A DNA stretch of 50,700 nt from the NCBI RefSeq assembly GCF_000282615.1, contig NZ_AKIY01000242.1, forward strand, positions 1 through 50,700, written 5' to 3'. The stretch comes from Bradyrhizobium sp. YR681. Its GTDB lineage: Bacteria > Pseudomonadota > Alphaproteobacteria > Rhizobiales > Xanthobacteraceae. The position numbers were made by a program, and so were the translations under genes. Numbering within the stretch: the stretch's first letter is position 1; every line of letters starts with the position of its first letter. Shown here one piece after another: positions 34,935 through 43,923 of the stretch. The notes beneath the pieces were generated by a model. That model was not told where the DNA came from. It did not search any database and saw only the letters and a list, made by a program, of their open reading frames with translations.

Positions 34935-35147
34935 CGCGCCGCAATTATGGTTAGCAAAGTATTGAAAATCCTGTCGGCGGACGGCAAAGCCGGCCCCCTT
35001 TCAGCGTGCTGCGCGCCGCGGGCGCGCCGGCTCAACTTAACCTTTACGCGGCTTTAAGGGCGGCGCTCTAGGGTTTCCGATGCGGTTCGGGGTTGGGCCG
35101 CGCCAGCGGCCAGGACGGCCGTTGTTGCGTACGCGTTGGAGTATCCC

Positions 35148-35921
35148 ATGGATATTATGACGAGCGTCGGGCTCATCGCGGGCACTATCGTCATCGTGGC
35201 GATGGTCTTCATGGGCGGCGACCTGCACATGTTCATCTCCGAACATGCGATGATCATCATCTTCGGCGGCTCGATCTCCGCCACCATGATCCGTTTTCCG
35301 CTCTCAGCGCTCCTGCACGGCCTTCCGCTCGGCGCCAAGTTCGCTTTCACCATGAGCCGGCTGTCGGCCCACGACCTCGTCGACGAGCTCGCCCGCATCG
35401 CCGAGATCGCCCGCAAGCAGGGCCCCGTCGGCCTCGAAAAGGTCGAGACCGACGAGCCGTTCCTCGCCAAGGGCATCCGCTACGTCGCCGACGGCTACGA
35501 TCTCGACTTCATCCGCGACAATCTCGAGCGCGACCGCGACAACTTCCTGATGCACCTGGACGAGGGCAGCAAGATCTACCGCGCCATCGGCGACTGCGCC
35601 CCGGCATTCGGCATGATCGGCACCCTGATCGGCATGGTGCAGATGTTCGCCAACATGACCGACCCCTCCAAGCTCGGCCCGTTCATGGCGACCGCGCTGC
35701 TCGCCACGCTCTACGGCGCGCTGGTTGCGAACCTGTTCTGTCTGCCGATCGCCGACAAGCTGCACGGCAAGCTGCTGGACGAGGAAACCAACCGCACCTT
35801 GATCATCGACGGCATCCTGATGATCCGCGACTCCAAGAGCCCGACGCTGGTGCGCGAAATGCTGCTGGCCTATCTGCCGGAGAAGCATCGCCATGCCGAA
35901 GGCGAGCCGGTGCCGGCCTGA
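35148..35921 (+). CDS. motA: MotA/TolQ/ExbB proton channel protein (flagellar stator MotA-like)
   Basis: 257 residues from ATG 35148; GGAG at 35138-35141 fits this start rather than the TTG at 35136. Layout as in MotA/PomA: two N-terminal helices, a cytoplasmic loop of about 90 residues, then two helices with APAFGMIGTLIGMVQMF and MATALLATLYGALVANLF. It forms the stator ring with MotB, coupling ion flow to flagellar rotation. motB follows after 24 bases. TTAA elements at 35037 and 35054 in the leader are 13 bases apart and do not match the CtrA spacing TTAA-N7-TTAA. Confidence 0.9.
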   Translation: MDIMTSVGLIAGTIVIVAMVFMGGDLHMFISEHAMIIIFGGSISATMIRFPLSALLHGLPLGAKFAFTMSRLSAHDLVDELARIAEIARKQGPVGLEKVETDEPFLAKGIRYVADGYDLDFIRDNLERDRDNFLMHLDEGSKIYRAIGDCAPAFGMIGTLIGMVQMFANMTDPSKLGPFMATALLATLYGALVANLFCLPIADKLHGKLLDEETNRTLIIDGILMIRDSKSPTLVREMLLAYLPEKHRHAEGEPVPA

Positions 35922-35945
35922 GGCCGCCCGCCGGGATTTTGAGAG

Positions 35946-36776
35946 ATGGCCAAGAAGAAGCGCGGCGATGCTCACGGTGGCGGTCACGGCTGGTTCGTGA
36001 CCTTCGCCGATTTGATGGGCCTGATGATGAGCTTCTTCGTGATGCTCGTCGCGTTCTCGACGCAGGACGCCAACAAGCTGAAGATCGTCGCAGGCTCGAT
36101 GCGCGACGCCTTCGGCGTACAGAGCGAAGCGCGCTATGCCGGCATCGTCGAGTCCGACGGCCTGCCGACCCGCCCGCGGCTGAAGAACGTCGACCACATC
36201 CAGCCCGAGGATTCCTCCAACACACCGACCCCGGATCAGGAGGATCGCGACCGCACCTCGGGCGCGAAGCTGAAGATCGACCGCAATTTCGCGCTGGCCG
36301 CAGCCTCACTGCGCCAAGCGTTGCAGGACATGCCGGAATTGACCGAGATGTCCAAGCACATCATGTTCGAGGAGACCAAGCAGGGCCTCAACCTCGAGAT
36401 CGTCGACCAGGACGGGCGCTCGATGTTCGCCGACGGCTCCAAGGTGCCGTATGACCGCACCCGCCGCCTGATCGAGAAGCTTGCGATTCCGCTGAAAGCC
36501 ACGCCGCTGCGTGTCTCCATCGCCGGCCACACCGCGGCGGGATTCGTGCCGACCCGCAGCGACTACGGCGCCTTCGACCTGTCCGCGGACCGCGCCAACG
36601 CGGTGCGCCAGATTCTCGAGCGCGAGGGTCTGCCGCCGTCCCACATCTTCGCCGTCGCCGGCAAGGCGGACACCCAGCCGCTGTTTCCGGACGATCCCTC
36701 GCTCGCCGCCAACCGGCGCGTGACCATCACCCTGATGCGCGAAGATCCGCCACTGCCGCCGAATCTGAAGCCGTAA
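35946..36776 (+). CDS. motB: MotB-like flagellar stator protein
   Basis: 276 residues. A short basic cytoplasmic tail (MAKKKRGDAHGGGHG) leads to one transmembrane helix WFVTFADLMGLMMSFFVML with the ion-binding Asp22. A plug and linker region follows, then an OmpA-like peptidoglycan-binding domain at about 150-265: MFADGSKVPYD, RVSIAGHTAAG, DLSADRANAVRQILEREGL, NRRVTITL. It anchors the MotA ring to the cell wall. No other flagellar or chemotaxis gene is in the window. Confidence 0.92.
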   Translation: MAKKKRGDAHGGGHGWFVTFADLMGLMMSFFVMLVAFSTQDANKLKIVAGSMRDAFGVQSEARYAGIVESDGLPTRPRLKNVDHIQPEDSSNTPTPDQEDRDRTSGAKLKIDRNFALAAASLRQALQDMPELTEMSKHIMFEETKQGLNLEIVDQDGRSMFADGSKVPYDRTRRLIEKLAIPLKATPLRVSIAGHTAAGFVPTRSDYGAFDLSADRANAVRQILEREGLPPSHIFAVAGKADTQPLFPDDPSLAANRRVTITLMREDPPLPPNLKP

Positions 36777-36950
36777 CCCCCTTGCGCTACCATCTTACCT
36801 GAGGCATGTCGTCGCGCGGGCGACGAACGTGGCCGCGCCGTCACAGCATCCGGCTCAGCGCCTGCTAAGGTGGGCTGCCGATTGACACGCGCGCCGGAAG
36901 CGTCAAAAGGCGCCGGATCAATTCTCGGGAAGAAGCGTTTCCAGTTTCTC

Positions 36951-38849
36951 ATGACGGCGAGCATCACACAGGCCGAGACCCAGGACGGGCCGGTCACCTC
37001 GGGTTTCTGGGGCCTGACGCTCGGGAGCATCGGCGTCGTTTTCGGCGACATCGGCACCTCGCCGCTCTACGCCTTCCACGAGGCGGTCCGGGGAGCCGCC
37101 CACGGCGAGCCGGTTTCGCGGGTCATGGTGCTCGGCGTGCTGTCGCTGATCCTGTGGGCGCTGCTGATCGTCGTCACCGCCAAATACGTCCTGCTGCTGC
37201 TGCGCGCCGACAATAACGGGGAGGGCGGCACGCTCTCGCTGATGGCGCTCGGCCAGCGCGCGCTGGGACGGCGAAGCTGGTTCCTGCTCGCGCTCGGCGT
37301 GGTCGGTGCCTCCATGTTCATCGGCGATTCCATGATCACGCCGGCCATCTCCGTGCTGTCGGCGGTCGAGGGCCTGAAGCTCGTCACCCCCGCATTCGAG
37401 CACTATGTCGTGCCACTCACCGTCATCATCCTGGTGCTGCTGTTCGCGGTGCAGAGCAAGGGGACTGCGCTGGTGGCCTCGGCCTTCGGGCCGGTCATGG
37501 TGGTGTGGTTTACGGTCCTGGCGGTGCTCGGCATCGTTCACATTGCCGACGATCCGTCGGTGCTGGCTGCGATCAATCCGTATTATGCACTGCAATTCCT
37601 GCTGTCGCACGGCACGATCGGCCTCGTGACGCTGGGCGCGGTGTTCCTGGCGGTGACCGGCGGCGAGGCGCTTTATGCCGATCTCGGCCATTTCGGCCGC
37701 AAGCCGATCCAGTCGGCCTGGATGTTCTTCGTGCTGCCCGCGCTGCTGATCAATTATTTCGGGCAGGGCGCGCTGGTGCTGTCCGATCCCAGCGCGATCG
37801 AGCATTCCTTCTACCGCATGGTGCCCGAGTATCTGGTGCTGCCGCTGGTCGGACTTGCGACCGCGGCGACCGTGATCGCGAGCCAGGCGGTGATCACCGG
37901 CGCCTATTCGCTGGTCTATCAGGCGGTGCAGCTCGGCCTCCTGCCGCGCTTCGAGGTGCGCTACACCTCCGAAACCCACGCCGGCCAGATCTATCTGCCG
38001 CGCGTCAACCGGCTGCTCCTGATCGGCGTGATGCTGCTGGTGCTGTTGTTCCACACCCCCAGCAATCTGGCGTCGGCCTACGGCATCGCGGTCTCCACCA
38101 CCATGGTCGCCGACGGCATCATGGGTTTTGTCGTGATCTGGAAGTTGTGGAACTGGCGCGCCGCGACGGCGGCCGCCGTGATCGTGCCGTTCGTCGTCGT
38201 CGACCTGAGCTTCTTCAGCGCCAATCTCCTCAAGCTGTTTGAGGGCGCCTGGGTGCCACTGCTGTTCGGCGTGGCCATGGCCGGGACGATCTGGACCTGG
38301 CGCAAGGGCACCGGCATCCTGCTTCAGAAGACGCGCCGGATCGAGGTGCCGCTGGACGATCTGATCCGGAGCCTGGAGAAGCGGCCGCCCCACGTCGTCA
38401 AGGGCACCGCGGTGTTCCTCACCAGCGATCCCTCCTTCGTGCCGACCGCGCTGCTGCACAATCTCAAGCACAACAAGGTGCTGCACGAGCACAACGTGGT
38501 CCTGACCATCGAGACCGCGCACACGCCGCGGGTCGATCTGTCCGACCGGTTCCGCATGGAGAAGATCAGCGACAAGTTCTCCAAGGTGCGCCTCCGCTTC
38601 GGATTCATGGAGCAGCCGAACGTGCCCAAGGCGCTCGCGATCGCCCGCAAGCAGGGCTGGCAGTTCGACATCATGTCGACCTCGTTCTTCGTGTCCCGCC
38701 GCTCGCTGAAGGCCTCGGCTCAGTCGGGCATGCCGCTCTGGCAGGACCATTTGTTCATCGCACTGAGCCGCTCGGCCAACGACGCCACCGACTATTTCCA
38801 GATTCCCACCGGACGGGTGGTTGAAGTCGGCACCCAAGTTACCATTTGA
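36951..38849 (+). CDS. kup: Kup-type potassium uptake transporter, copy 1
   Basis: 632 residues from ATG 36951 (MTASITQAETQDGPVTSGFW); the frame is open back to 36870 but without a good ribosome site. Kup hallmarks: GDIGTSPLYAFHEAV in the first helix, RADNNGEGGTLSLMALGQRA, GDSMITPAISVLSAVEGLK, GAVFLAVTGGEALYADLGHF, and twelve membrane helices to about 460, followed by a cytoplasmic tail ending GRVVEVGTQVTI. Low-affinity proton-coupled potassium uptake. A second kup follows after 141 bases. Confidence 0.95.
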   Translation: MTASITQAETQDGPVTSGFWGLTLGSIGVVFGDIGTSPLYAFHEAVRGAAHGEPVSRVMVLGVLSLILWALLIVVTAKYVLLLLRADNNGEGGTLSLMALGQRALGRRSWFLLALGVVGASMFIGDSMITPAISVLSAVEGLKLVTPAFEHYVVPLTVIILVLLFAVQSKGTALVASAFGPVMVVWFTVLAVLGIVHIADDPSVLAAINPYYALQFLLSHGTIGLVTLGAVFLAVTGGEALYADLGHFGRKPIQSAWMFFVLPALLINYFGQGALVLSDPSAIEHSFYRMVPEYLVLPLVGLATAATVIASQAVITGAYSLVYQAVQLGLLPRFEVRYTSETHAGQIYLPRVNRLLLIGVMLLVLLFHTPSNLASAYGIAVSTTMVADGIMGFVVIWKLWNWRAATAAAVIVPFVVVDLSFFSANLLKLFEGAWVPLLFGVAMAGTIWTWRKGTGILLQKTRRIEVPLDDLIRSLEKRPPHVVKGTAVFLTSDPSFVPTALLHNLKHNKVLHEHNVVLTIETAHTPRVDLSDRFRMEKISDKFSKVRLRFGFMEQPNVPKALAIARKQGWQFDIMSTSFFVSRRSLKASAQSGMPLWQDHLFIALSRSANDATDYFQIPTGRVVEVGTQVTI

Positions 38850-38990
38850 ACGCAATCGGCGGACCTATGCGAATTTTGCATGGTGAGGGCCCAAAATCGG
38901 GCTAGGCTATGCCGGCAGCGCAGGACTATAAGCCGCGCGCTCCTCCGCCGTTGTGCAGTGAAGCATTTTTAGAGGCCACTGGGCTCTCCC

Positions 38991-40919
38991 ATGACAAGTG
39001 ACGTAGCAGTTCCCGCCCCGGAAACGGCGGCGGCCAATGGGCATGGCGACGCCCACACCACTGCCGGTTTCGGCGCGCTGACGCTCGGCAGCATCGGCGT
39101 CGTCTATGGCGACATCGGCACCAGCCCGCTCTACGCCTTCCGTGAGGCGGTGATGGCGGCCTCGGGCGCGGAGGGCGCCCCGACACCGGCGGCCATCCTC
39201 GGCGTGGTCTCCCTGATCCTGTGGGCGCTCATCGTGGTGGTGACGCTCAAATACGTCGTGATCCTGCTCCGCGCCGACAACAACGGCGAGGGCGGCACGC
39301 TGGCGCTGATGGCGCTGGCCCAGCGCGCGGTCGGCACCGGCGGGGCGACCATCGTGCTGCTCGGCATCATCTCGGGCGCGCTGTTCTACGGCGATGCCGT
39401 GATCACGCCGGCGCTCTCGGTGCTGTCGGCGATCGAAGGCATGAAGGACGTCACGCTGCACTTCGAGCCCTACGTTGTGCCGCTGACCGTGATCATCCTG
39501 GTCGGCCTGTTCGCCGTGCAGTCGCGCGGTACCGCCCGTGTCGCGGCGTTCTTCGGTCCCGTGATGTGCGTCTGGTTCGCGGTCATTGCGGTCGCGGCGA
39601 TCCACCCCATCATCGAACAGCCGCAGATCCTGTTCGCGCTGAACCCGCTCTACGCCGTGTCCTTCATGTTCCACCACGGCATCATCGGCTTCGTGACGCT
39701 GGGCGCGGTGTTCCTGGCGGTCACCGGTGCCGAGGCGCTCTATGCGGACCTCGGCCATTTCGGCAAGCGGCCGATCCAGACCGCCTGGCTGTTCATCGTG
39801 CTGCCGTCGCTGGCGCTGAACTATCTGGGGCAGGGGGCGCTCGTGCTCGGCGACCCCGGCGCGATCGTCAGCCCGTTCTTCCAGCTCTTCCCGCAAGGCT
39901 TTTTCCGCGGCTGCATGGTCGTTCTCGCCACCGCCGCGACCGTCATCGCCAGCCAGGCCGTCATCACCGGCGCCTACTCGCTGACGCGCCAGGCCATTCA
40001 GCTTGGCCTGCTGCCGCGCTTTGAAATTCGCCATACATCTGAAGCCCATTCCGGCCAGATCTTCATCCCGCGCATCAATCAGTTGCTGCTGGTCGCGGTG
40101 GTGCTGCTGGTGCTGCTGTTCCGCTCCTCCAGCGCGCTCGCCTCGGCCTACGGCATCTCCGTCACCGGCACCATGGTGGTGACGGCGATGATGGGCTTCG
40201 TCGTGATCTGGAAGGTCTGGAAGTGGTCGCCCTTCGCGGCCGCCGCGCTGATCGCGCCGTTCCTGTTCCTCGACCTGACCTTCCTCGCCGCCAATCTGCT
40301 GAAGGTGTTCGAGGGTGGCTGGGTGCCGCTGGCGCTCGGCGCGCTCATGATCATGCTGATGTACACGTGGCGGCGCGGCAGCCGGCTGCTGTTCGAGAAG
40401 TCGCGCAAGCTTGAGTTCCCGCTTGCCGACCTCGTGGCGATGCTGGAGAAGCGGCCGCCGCAGCGCGTGCCCGGCACCGCCGTGTTCCTGACCTCGGACC
40501 CGCTCAGTGCCCCGACCGCGCTGATGCATAGTCTGAAGCACTACAAAGTGCTCCACGAGAAGAACGTCATTCTCACCATCGAGACCGCGCAGACCCCGCG
40601 CATCGATCCGGCCGAGCGGGTGCGGCTCGAGCAGATCTCGCCGACCTTCTCCAAGGTGACGTTGAAGTTCGGCTTCATGGAATCGCCCAACGTGCCGAAG
40701 GCCCTCGCCATCGCCCGCAAGCTCGGCTGGCAGTTCGACATCATGTCGACCTCGTTCTTCCTGTCGCGGAGGGCGTTGAAGCCCGCCGCCCATTCCGGCA
40801 TGCCGCGCTGGCAGGATCGGCTGTTCATCTCGCTCAGTCGATCCGCCAACGACGCCACCGACTATTTCCAGATCCCGAGCGGCCGCGTGGTCGAAGTCGG
40901 CACCCAGGTCACGATCTAG
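38991..40919 (+). CDS. kup: Kup-type potassium uptake transporter, copy 2
   Basis: 642 residues. Same architecture as the upstream copy: GDIGTSPLYAFREAV, RADNNGEGGTLALMALAQRA, GDAVITPALSVLSAIEGMK, GAVFLAVTGAEALYADLGHF. The C-terminal 30 residues differ from copy 1 at only a few positions (DYFQIPSGRVVEVGTQVTI), while loops and the extreme N-terminus are more divergent. It is clearly a tandem paralogue. The 141-base gap can hold its own promoter, so the copies may be expressed under different conditions. Confidence 0.95.
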   Translation: MTSDVAVPAPETAAANGHGDAHTTAGFGALTLGSIGVVYGDIGTSPLYAFREAVMAASGAEGAPTPAAILGVVSLILWALIVVVTLKYVVILLRADNNGEGGTLALMALAQRAVGTGGATIVLLGIISGALFYGDAVITPALSVLSAIEGMKDVTLHFEPYVVPLTVIILVGLFAVQSRGTARVAAFFGPVMCVWFAVIAVAAIHPIIEQPQILFALNPLYAVSFMFHHGIIGFVTLGAVFLAVTGAEALYADLGHFGKRPIQTAWLFIVLPSLALNYLGQGALVLGDPGAIVSPFFQLFPQGFFRGCMVVLATAATVIASQAVITGAYSLTRQAIQLGLLPRFEIRHTSEAHSGQIFIPRINQLLLVAVVLLVLLFRSSSALASAYGISVTGTMVVTAMMGFVVIWKVWKWSPFAAAALIAPFLFLDLTFLAANLLKVFEGGWVPLALGALMIMLMYTWRRGSRLLFEKSRKLEFPLADLVAMLEKRPPQRVPGTAVFLTSDPLSAPTALMHSLKHYKVLHEKNVILTIETAQTPRIDPAERVRLEQISPTFSKVTLKFGFMESPNVPKALAIARKLGWQFDIMSTSFFLSRRALKPAAHSGMPRWQDRLFISLSRSANDATDYFQIPSGRVVEVGTQVTI

Positions 40920-40926
40920 CTCCGCT

Positions 40927-41026
40927 GTCGTCGCCCGGCTTGACCGGCGACCTAGTACTCCGTGACACCAGTGATTGAACCGAGAGGCCGCGGCGTACTG
41001 GATCCCCCGCCTTCGCGGGGGATGAC
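40927..41026. repeat. Intergenic repeat with ATCCCCCGC/GCGGGGGAT hairpin
   Basis: A 100-base element after kup copy 2. Its right part holds a perfect 9-base stem, ATCCCCCGC (41002-41010) and GCGGGGGAT (41015-41023), with a CTTC loop. The stretch GTCGTCGCCCGGCTTGACCGG at the left and GGGGGATGAC at the right resemble ends of known Bradyrhizobium dispersed repeats. It could fold as a factor-independent hairpin, but no T-run follows. Confidence 0.6.
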
Positions 41027-41190
41027 ATCGAGTGCGGGTTCTGAAAGCCGCACTTCAAGTCGCTGCGATTTAGCTTTAACTTGCGGCATGCGGCTCAAGC
41101 CTTTGTAGCGCTTGATTTTCGCCTGCCGAGAGGCGAGGTTGCCGGCCGCCGGGATCGCCCCGGCAGCGGCCCGCGACGTTGGAGGATGAT

Positions 41191-41517
41191 GTGGCAAATC
41201 AAGTACAGGATCTGACCCCGGACGAGGTCTCCAAGGGTGTCGCGGAAGGGCGCTATCTGCTGGTCGACGTCCGTGAGCCGAACGAGGTCGAGGCCGAGGC
41301 CTATCCCTACGGCGTCGTCGTGCCGCTCTCGACCTTCGATCCCAAGGCGATCCCCGATCCCCAGGGCAAGGAGGTCGTGTTCGCCTGCCGCTCCGGAAAA
41401 CGCTCGGTGACGGCCTCGCTCGCGGCGCAGGCGGCGGGGCTGCCTTACGACAAGCATCTGGCCGGCGGCATGCTGGGCTGGAAGGCGGCCGGTCTTCCCA
41501 GCAAGGTCGGTGGCTGA
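41191..41517 (+). CDS. Single-domain rhodanese
   Basis: 108 residues from GTG 41191, chosen because GGAGG at 41181-41185 is 5 bases upstream. Rhodanese fold with LLVDVREPNEVEAEAYPYGV and the catalytic loop FACRSGKRSVTA, where Cys66 carries the persulfide. It transfers sulfane sulfur to thiophilic acceptors. The gene ends 8 bases before the aminotransferase start, so the two are probably co-transcribed. Confidence 0.9.
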   Translation: MANQVQDLTPDEVSKGVAEGRYLLVDVREPNEVEAEAYPYGVVVPLSTFDPKAIPDPQGKEVVFACRSGKRSVTASLAAQAAGLPYDKHLAGGMLGWKAAGLPSKVGG

Positions 41518-41525
41518 CCGGGCCG

Positions 41526-42704
41526 ATGTCAAAAAGCTCGTCACTGAACAAGGTCTTCTCGGACCTTCCCGTCACCATCTTCGAGGCGATGTCGCAGGCC
41601 GCGCGCGACAATGCCGCCATCAATCTCGGCCAGGGCTTTCCCGACGATCCCGGCCCCGAGGACATCCGTCGCGCCGCCGCCGAGGCCTCGCTGAACGGCT
41701 ACAACCAGTACCCCTCGATGATGGGCCTGCCGGAGCTGCGCCAGGCCATCGCGACCCATTACGGCCACTGGCACGGCCTCAAGCTCGATCCGATGAGCGA
41801 GGTGATGGTGACGTCGGGCGGCACCGAGGCGCTGACCTCGGCGATCCTCGCTGTGGTCCAGCCCGGCGACGAGGTGGTCTGCTTCCAGCCGGTGTATGAT
41901 TCCTATCTGCCGATCATCCGCCAGGCCGGCGGCATTCCGCGCCTCGTCCGGCTCGAGCCGCCGCATTGGCGGCTGAATGAGGACATGCTGAAAAGCGTCT
42001 TCAATTCAAAGACCAAGGCGGTGCTGTTCAACAACCCCTTGAATCCGTCCGCGGTGGTCTATCCGCGCGAGGACCTCGAGCTGCTGGCGCGGTACTGCCA
42101 GGAGTTCGACGTCATCGCGATCTGCGACGAGGTCTGGGAGCACGTCACCTTCGACGAGCACAAGCACATCCCGCTGATCACCATCCCCGGCATGCGCGAC
42201 CGGACCATCAAGGTCGGCTCGGCCGGCAAGATCTTCTCGCTGACGGGCTGGAAGATCGGCTTCGTCTGCGCCGCGCCGCCGCTCTTGCGCGTCGCCGCCA
42301 AGGTGCACCAGTTCCTGACATTCACCACCGCGCCGAACCTGCAAGCGGCTGTCGCCTACGGCCTCGGCAAGTCCGACGACTACTTCCTGTCGATGCGCAA
42401 GGACCTGACACGGAGCAGGGACCGCCTGACCAGGGGCCTGGAGAGCCTCGGCTTCCCCGTGCTGAAGTCGCAGGGCACCTACTTCCTCACCGTCGACCTG
42501 TCGCCGCTCGGGCTCAACGAGAGCGATACCGAGTTCTGCTGGCGCATCGTGAAAGACTACAAGGTCGCCGCGATCCCGGTCTCGGCGTTCTACGAGCAGG
42601 ACCCCGTGACTTCGGTGGTGCGCTTCTGCTTTGCCAAGAAGGACGAGACGCTGGACACCGCGCTGGAGCGGCTGTCGGACGCGGTGCGTGGACGCAAGAG
42701 GTAG
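41526..42704 (+). CDS. Class I/II pyridoxal-phosphate aminotransferase
   Basis: 392 residues. Fold-type I aminotransferase: NLGQGFPDDPGPEDIRRAAA near the N-terminus, SGGTEAL for phosphate contact, NNPLNPSAVV with the conserved Asn, CDEVWEHVTFDE with Asp201, and the PLP lysine K235 in KVGSAGKIFSLTGWKIGF. The GQGFPD and SGGTEA pattern matches the methionine/kynurenine aminotransferase group (YbdL-like). The amino donor is not certain. Immediately after its TAG the PotF-like gene begins. Confidence 0.88.
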   Translation: MSKSSSLNKVFSDLPVTIFEAMSQAARDNAAINLGQGFPDDPGPEDIRRAAAEASLNGYNQYPSMMGLPELRQAIATHYGHWHGLKLDPMSEVMVTSGGTEALTSAILAVVQPGDEVVCFQPVYDSYLPIIRQAGGIPRLVRLEPPHWRLNEDMLKSVFNSKTKAVLFNNPLNPSAVVYPREDLELLARYCQEFDVIAICDEVWEHVTFDEHKHIPLITIPGMRDRTIKVGSAGKIFSLTGWKIGFVCAAPPLLRVAAKVHQFLTFTTAPNLQAAVAYGLGKSDDYFLSMRKDLTRSRDRLTRGLESLGFPVLKSQGTYFLTVDLSPLGLNESDTEFCWRIVKDYKVAAIPVSAFYEQDPVTSVVRFCFAKKDETLDTALERLSDAVRGRKR

Positions 42705-43823
42705 ATGACGATGACGAATGTCAGCCGCCCGGGGTTTCCCTTCGGTCTCGCGATCGCCGCAGCGCTGACATTGCTCTCCGCCCCCGCCGGGGCCGCGGAG
42801 CGGGTCGTCAACTTCTACAACTGGTCCAACTACATGGCGCCTGACGTCCTGGAGGCCTTCACCAAGGAGACCGGCATCACGGTGGTCTACGACACGTTCG
42901 ATGCCAACGAGACGCTGGAGACGCGCCTGATGGCCGGCAAGTCCGGCTATGACGTCGTGGTGCCGACGGCCTATTTCCTCCAGCGCCAGATCAAGGTCGG
43001 CATCTTCCAGAAGCTCGACAAGACGAAGCTGCCGAACCTTGCCAATGCCTGGCCGGTGGTGACCGAGCGGCTCGCCATCTACGATCCCGGCAACGTCTAC
43101 GCCGCCAACTACATGTGGGGCACGACGGGCATCGGCTACAACGTCGCCAAGGTGAAGCAGATCCTCGGACCCGACGCTAAGATCGACAGCTGGGACATCG
43201 TCTTCAAGCCGGAGAACCTCGCAAAATTCAAAGACTGCGGCGTGCACATGCTCGACTCCGCCGATGACATCTTTCCGGCGGCGCTGAGCTATCTCGGGCT
43301 CGATCCGAACTCGACCAAGCAGGCCGACTTGGAGAAGGCCGCGGACATCGTCGCCAAGGTTCGTCCCTCGGTGCGAAAGTTTCACTCCTCCGAATATCTG
43401 AGCGCGCTGGCCACCGGCGAGATCTGCTTCGTGGTCGGCTGGTCCGGCGACATCATGCAGGCCCGCGCCCGCGCGGCCGAGGCCAAGAGCGGCGTCGAGA
43501 TCGGCTACACCATCCCGAAGGAGGGCGCGCAGATGTTCTTCGACAATCTGGCGATCCCCGCCGATGCCAAGAACGTCGCGGAAGCCTACGAGCTGATCAA
43601 CTATCTCTACCGCCCCGACGTCGCCGCCAAGAACTCGGACTTCCTGTCCTACGCCAACGGCAACCTCGCCAGCCAGAAGCTGGTCGATCCGAAGATTCTC
43701 GGCGACAAGAACATCTATCCGGACGAGGCGACGCTCGCAAAACTGTTCGTCATCACGGCGCGTGAACCGGCGACGCAGCGGGTGATCAACCGGCTGTGGA
43801 CGAAGGTGAAGACGGGGCGGTAG
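42705..43823 (+). CDS. Polyamine ABC transporter substrate-binding protein (PotF-like)
   Basis: 372 residues, an exported extracellular solute-binding protein. Signal peptide about 1-31 (FGLAIAAALTLLSAPAGAA). Mature start ERVVNFYNWSNYMAPDVLEA, then TFDANETLETRLMAGKSGYD and VVPTAYFLQRQI, diagnostic for the spermidine/putrescine PotD/PotF family. Other marks are MWGTTGIGYN and VGWSGDIMQARARA. It would deliver putrescine or a related amine to a membrane transporter, but no permease or ATPase gene is adjacent. It starts directly after the aminotransferase stop codon. Confidence 0.9.
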   Translation: MTMTNVSRPGFPFGLAIAAALTLLSAPAGAAERVVNFYNWSNYMAPDVLEAFTKETGITVVYDTFDANETLETRLMAGKSGYDVVVPTAYFLQRQIKVGIFQKLDKTKLPNLANAWPVVTERLAIYDPGNVYAANYMWGTTGIGYNVAKVKQILGPDAKIDSWDIVFKPENLAKFKDCGVHMLDSADDIFPAALSYLGLDPNSTKQADLEKAADIVAKVRPSVRKFHSSEYLSALATGEICFVVGWSGDIMQARARAAEAKSGVEIGYTIPKEGAQMFFDNLAIPADAKNVAEAYELINYLYRPDVAAKNSDFLSYANGNLASQKLVDPKILGDKNIYPDEATLAKLFVITAREPATQRVINRLWTKVKTGR

Positions 43824-43923
43824 CGAGACGGCTCATCTCTGTCGGCAGAATAAAGAAGTGGAAATAATCCTGCTAGACTATATGCAACTTATAGTTGATA
43901 TTTAAGAGATTAGATGCCAAGTT

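Noticed and set aside
35037..35057. Possible CtrA site before motA
   Set aside because: The two TTAA boxes are 13 bases apart, not 7.
36918..40793. Two long minus-strand frames opposite both kup genes
   Set aside because: They arise together because the kup copies are similar. Composition is His/Gln/Arg-rich without membrane helices.
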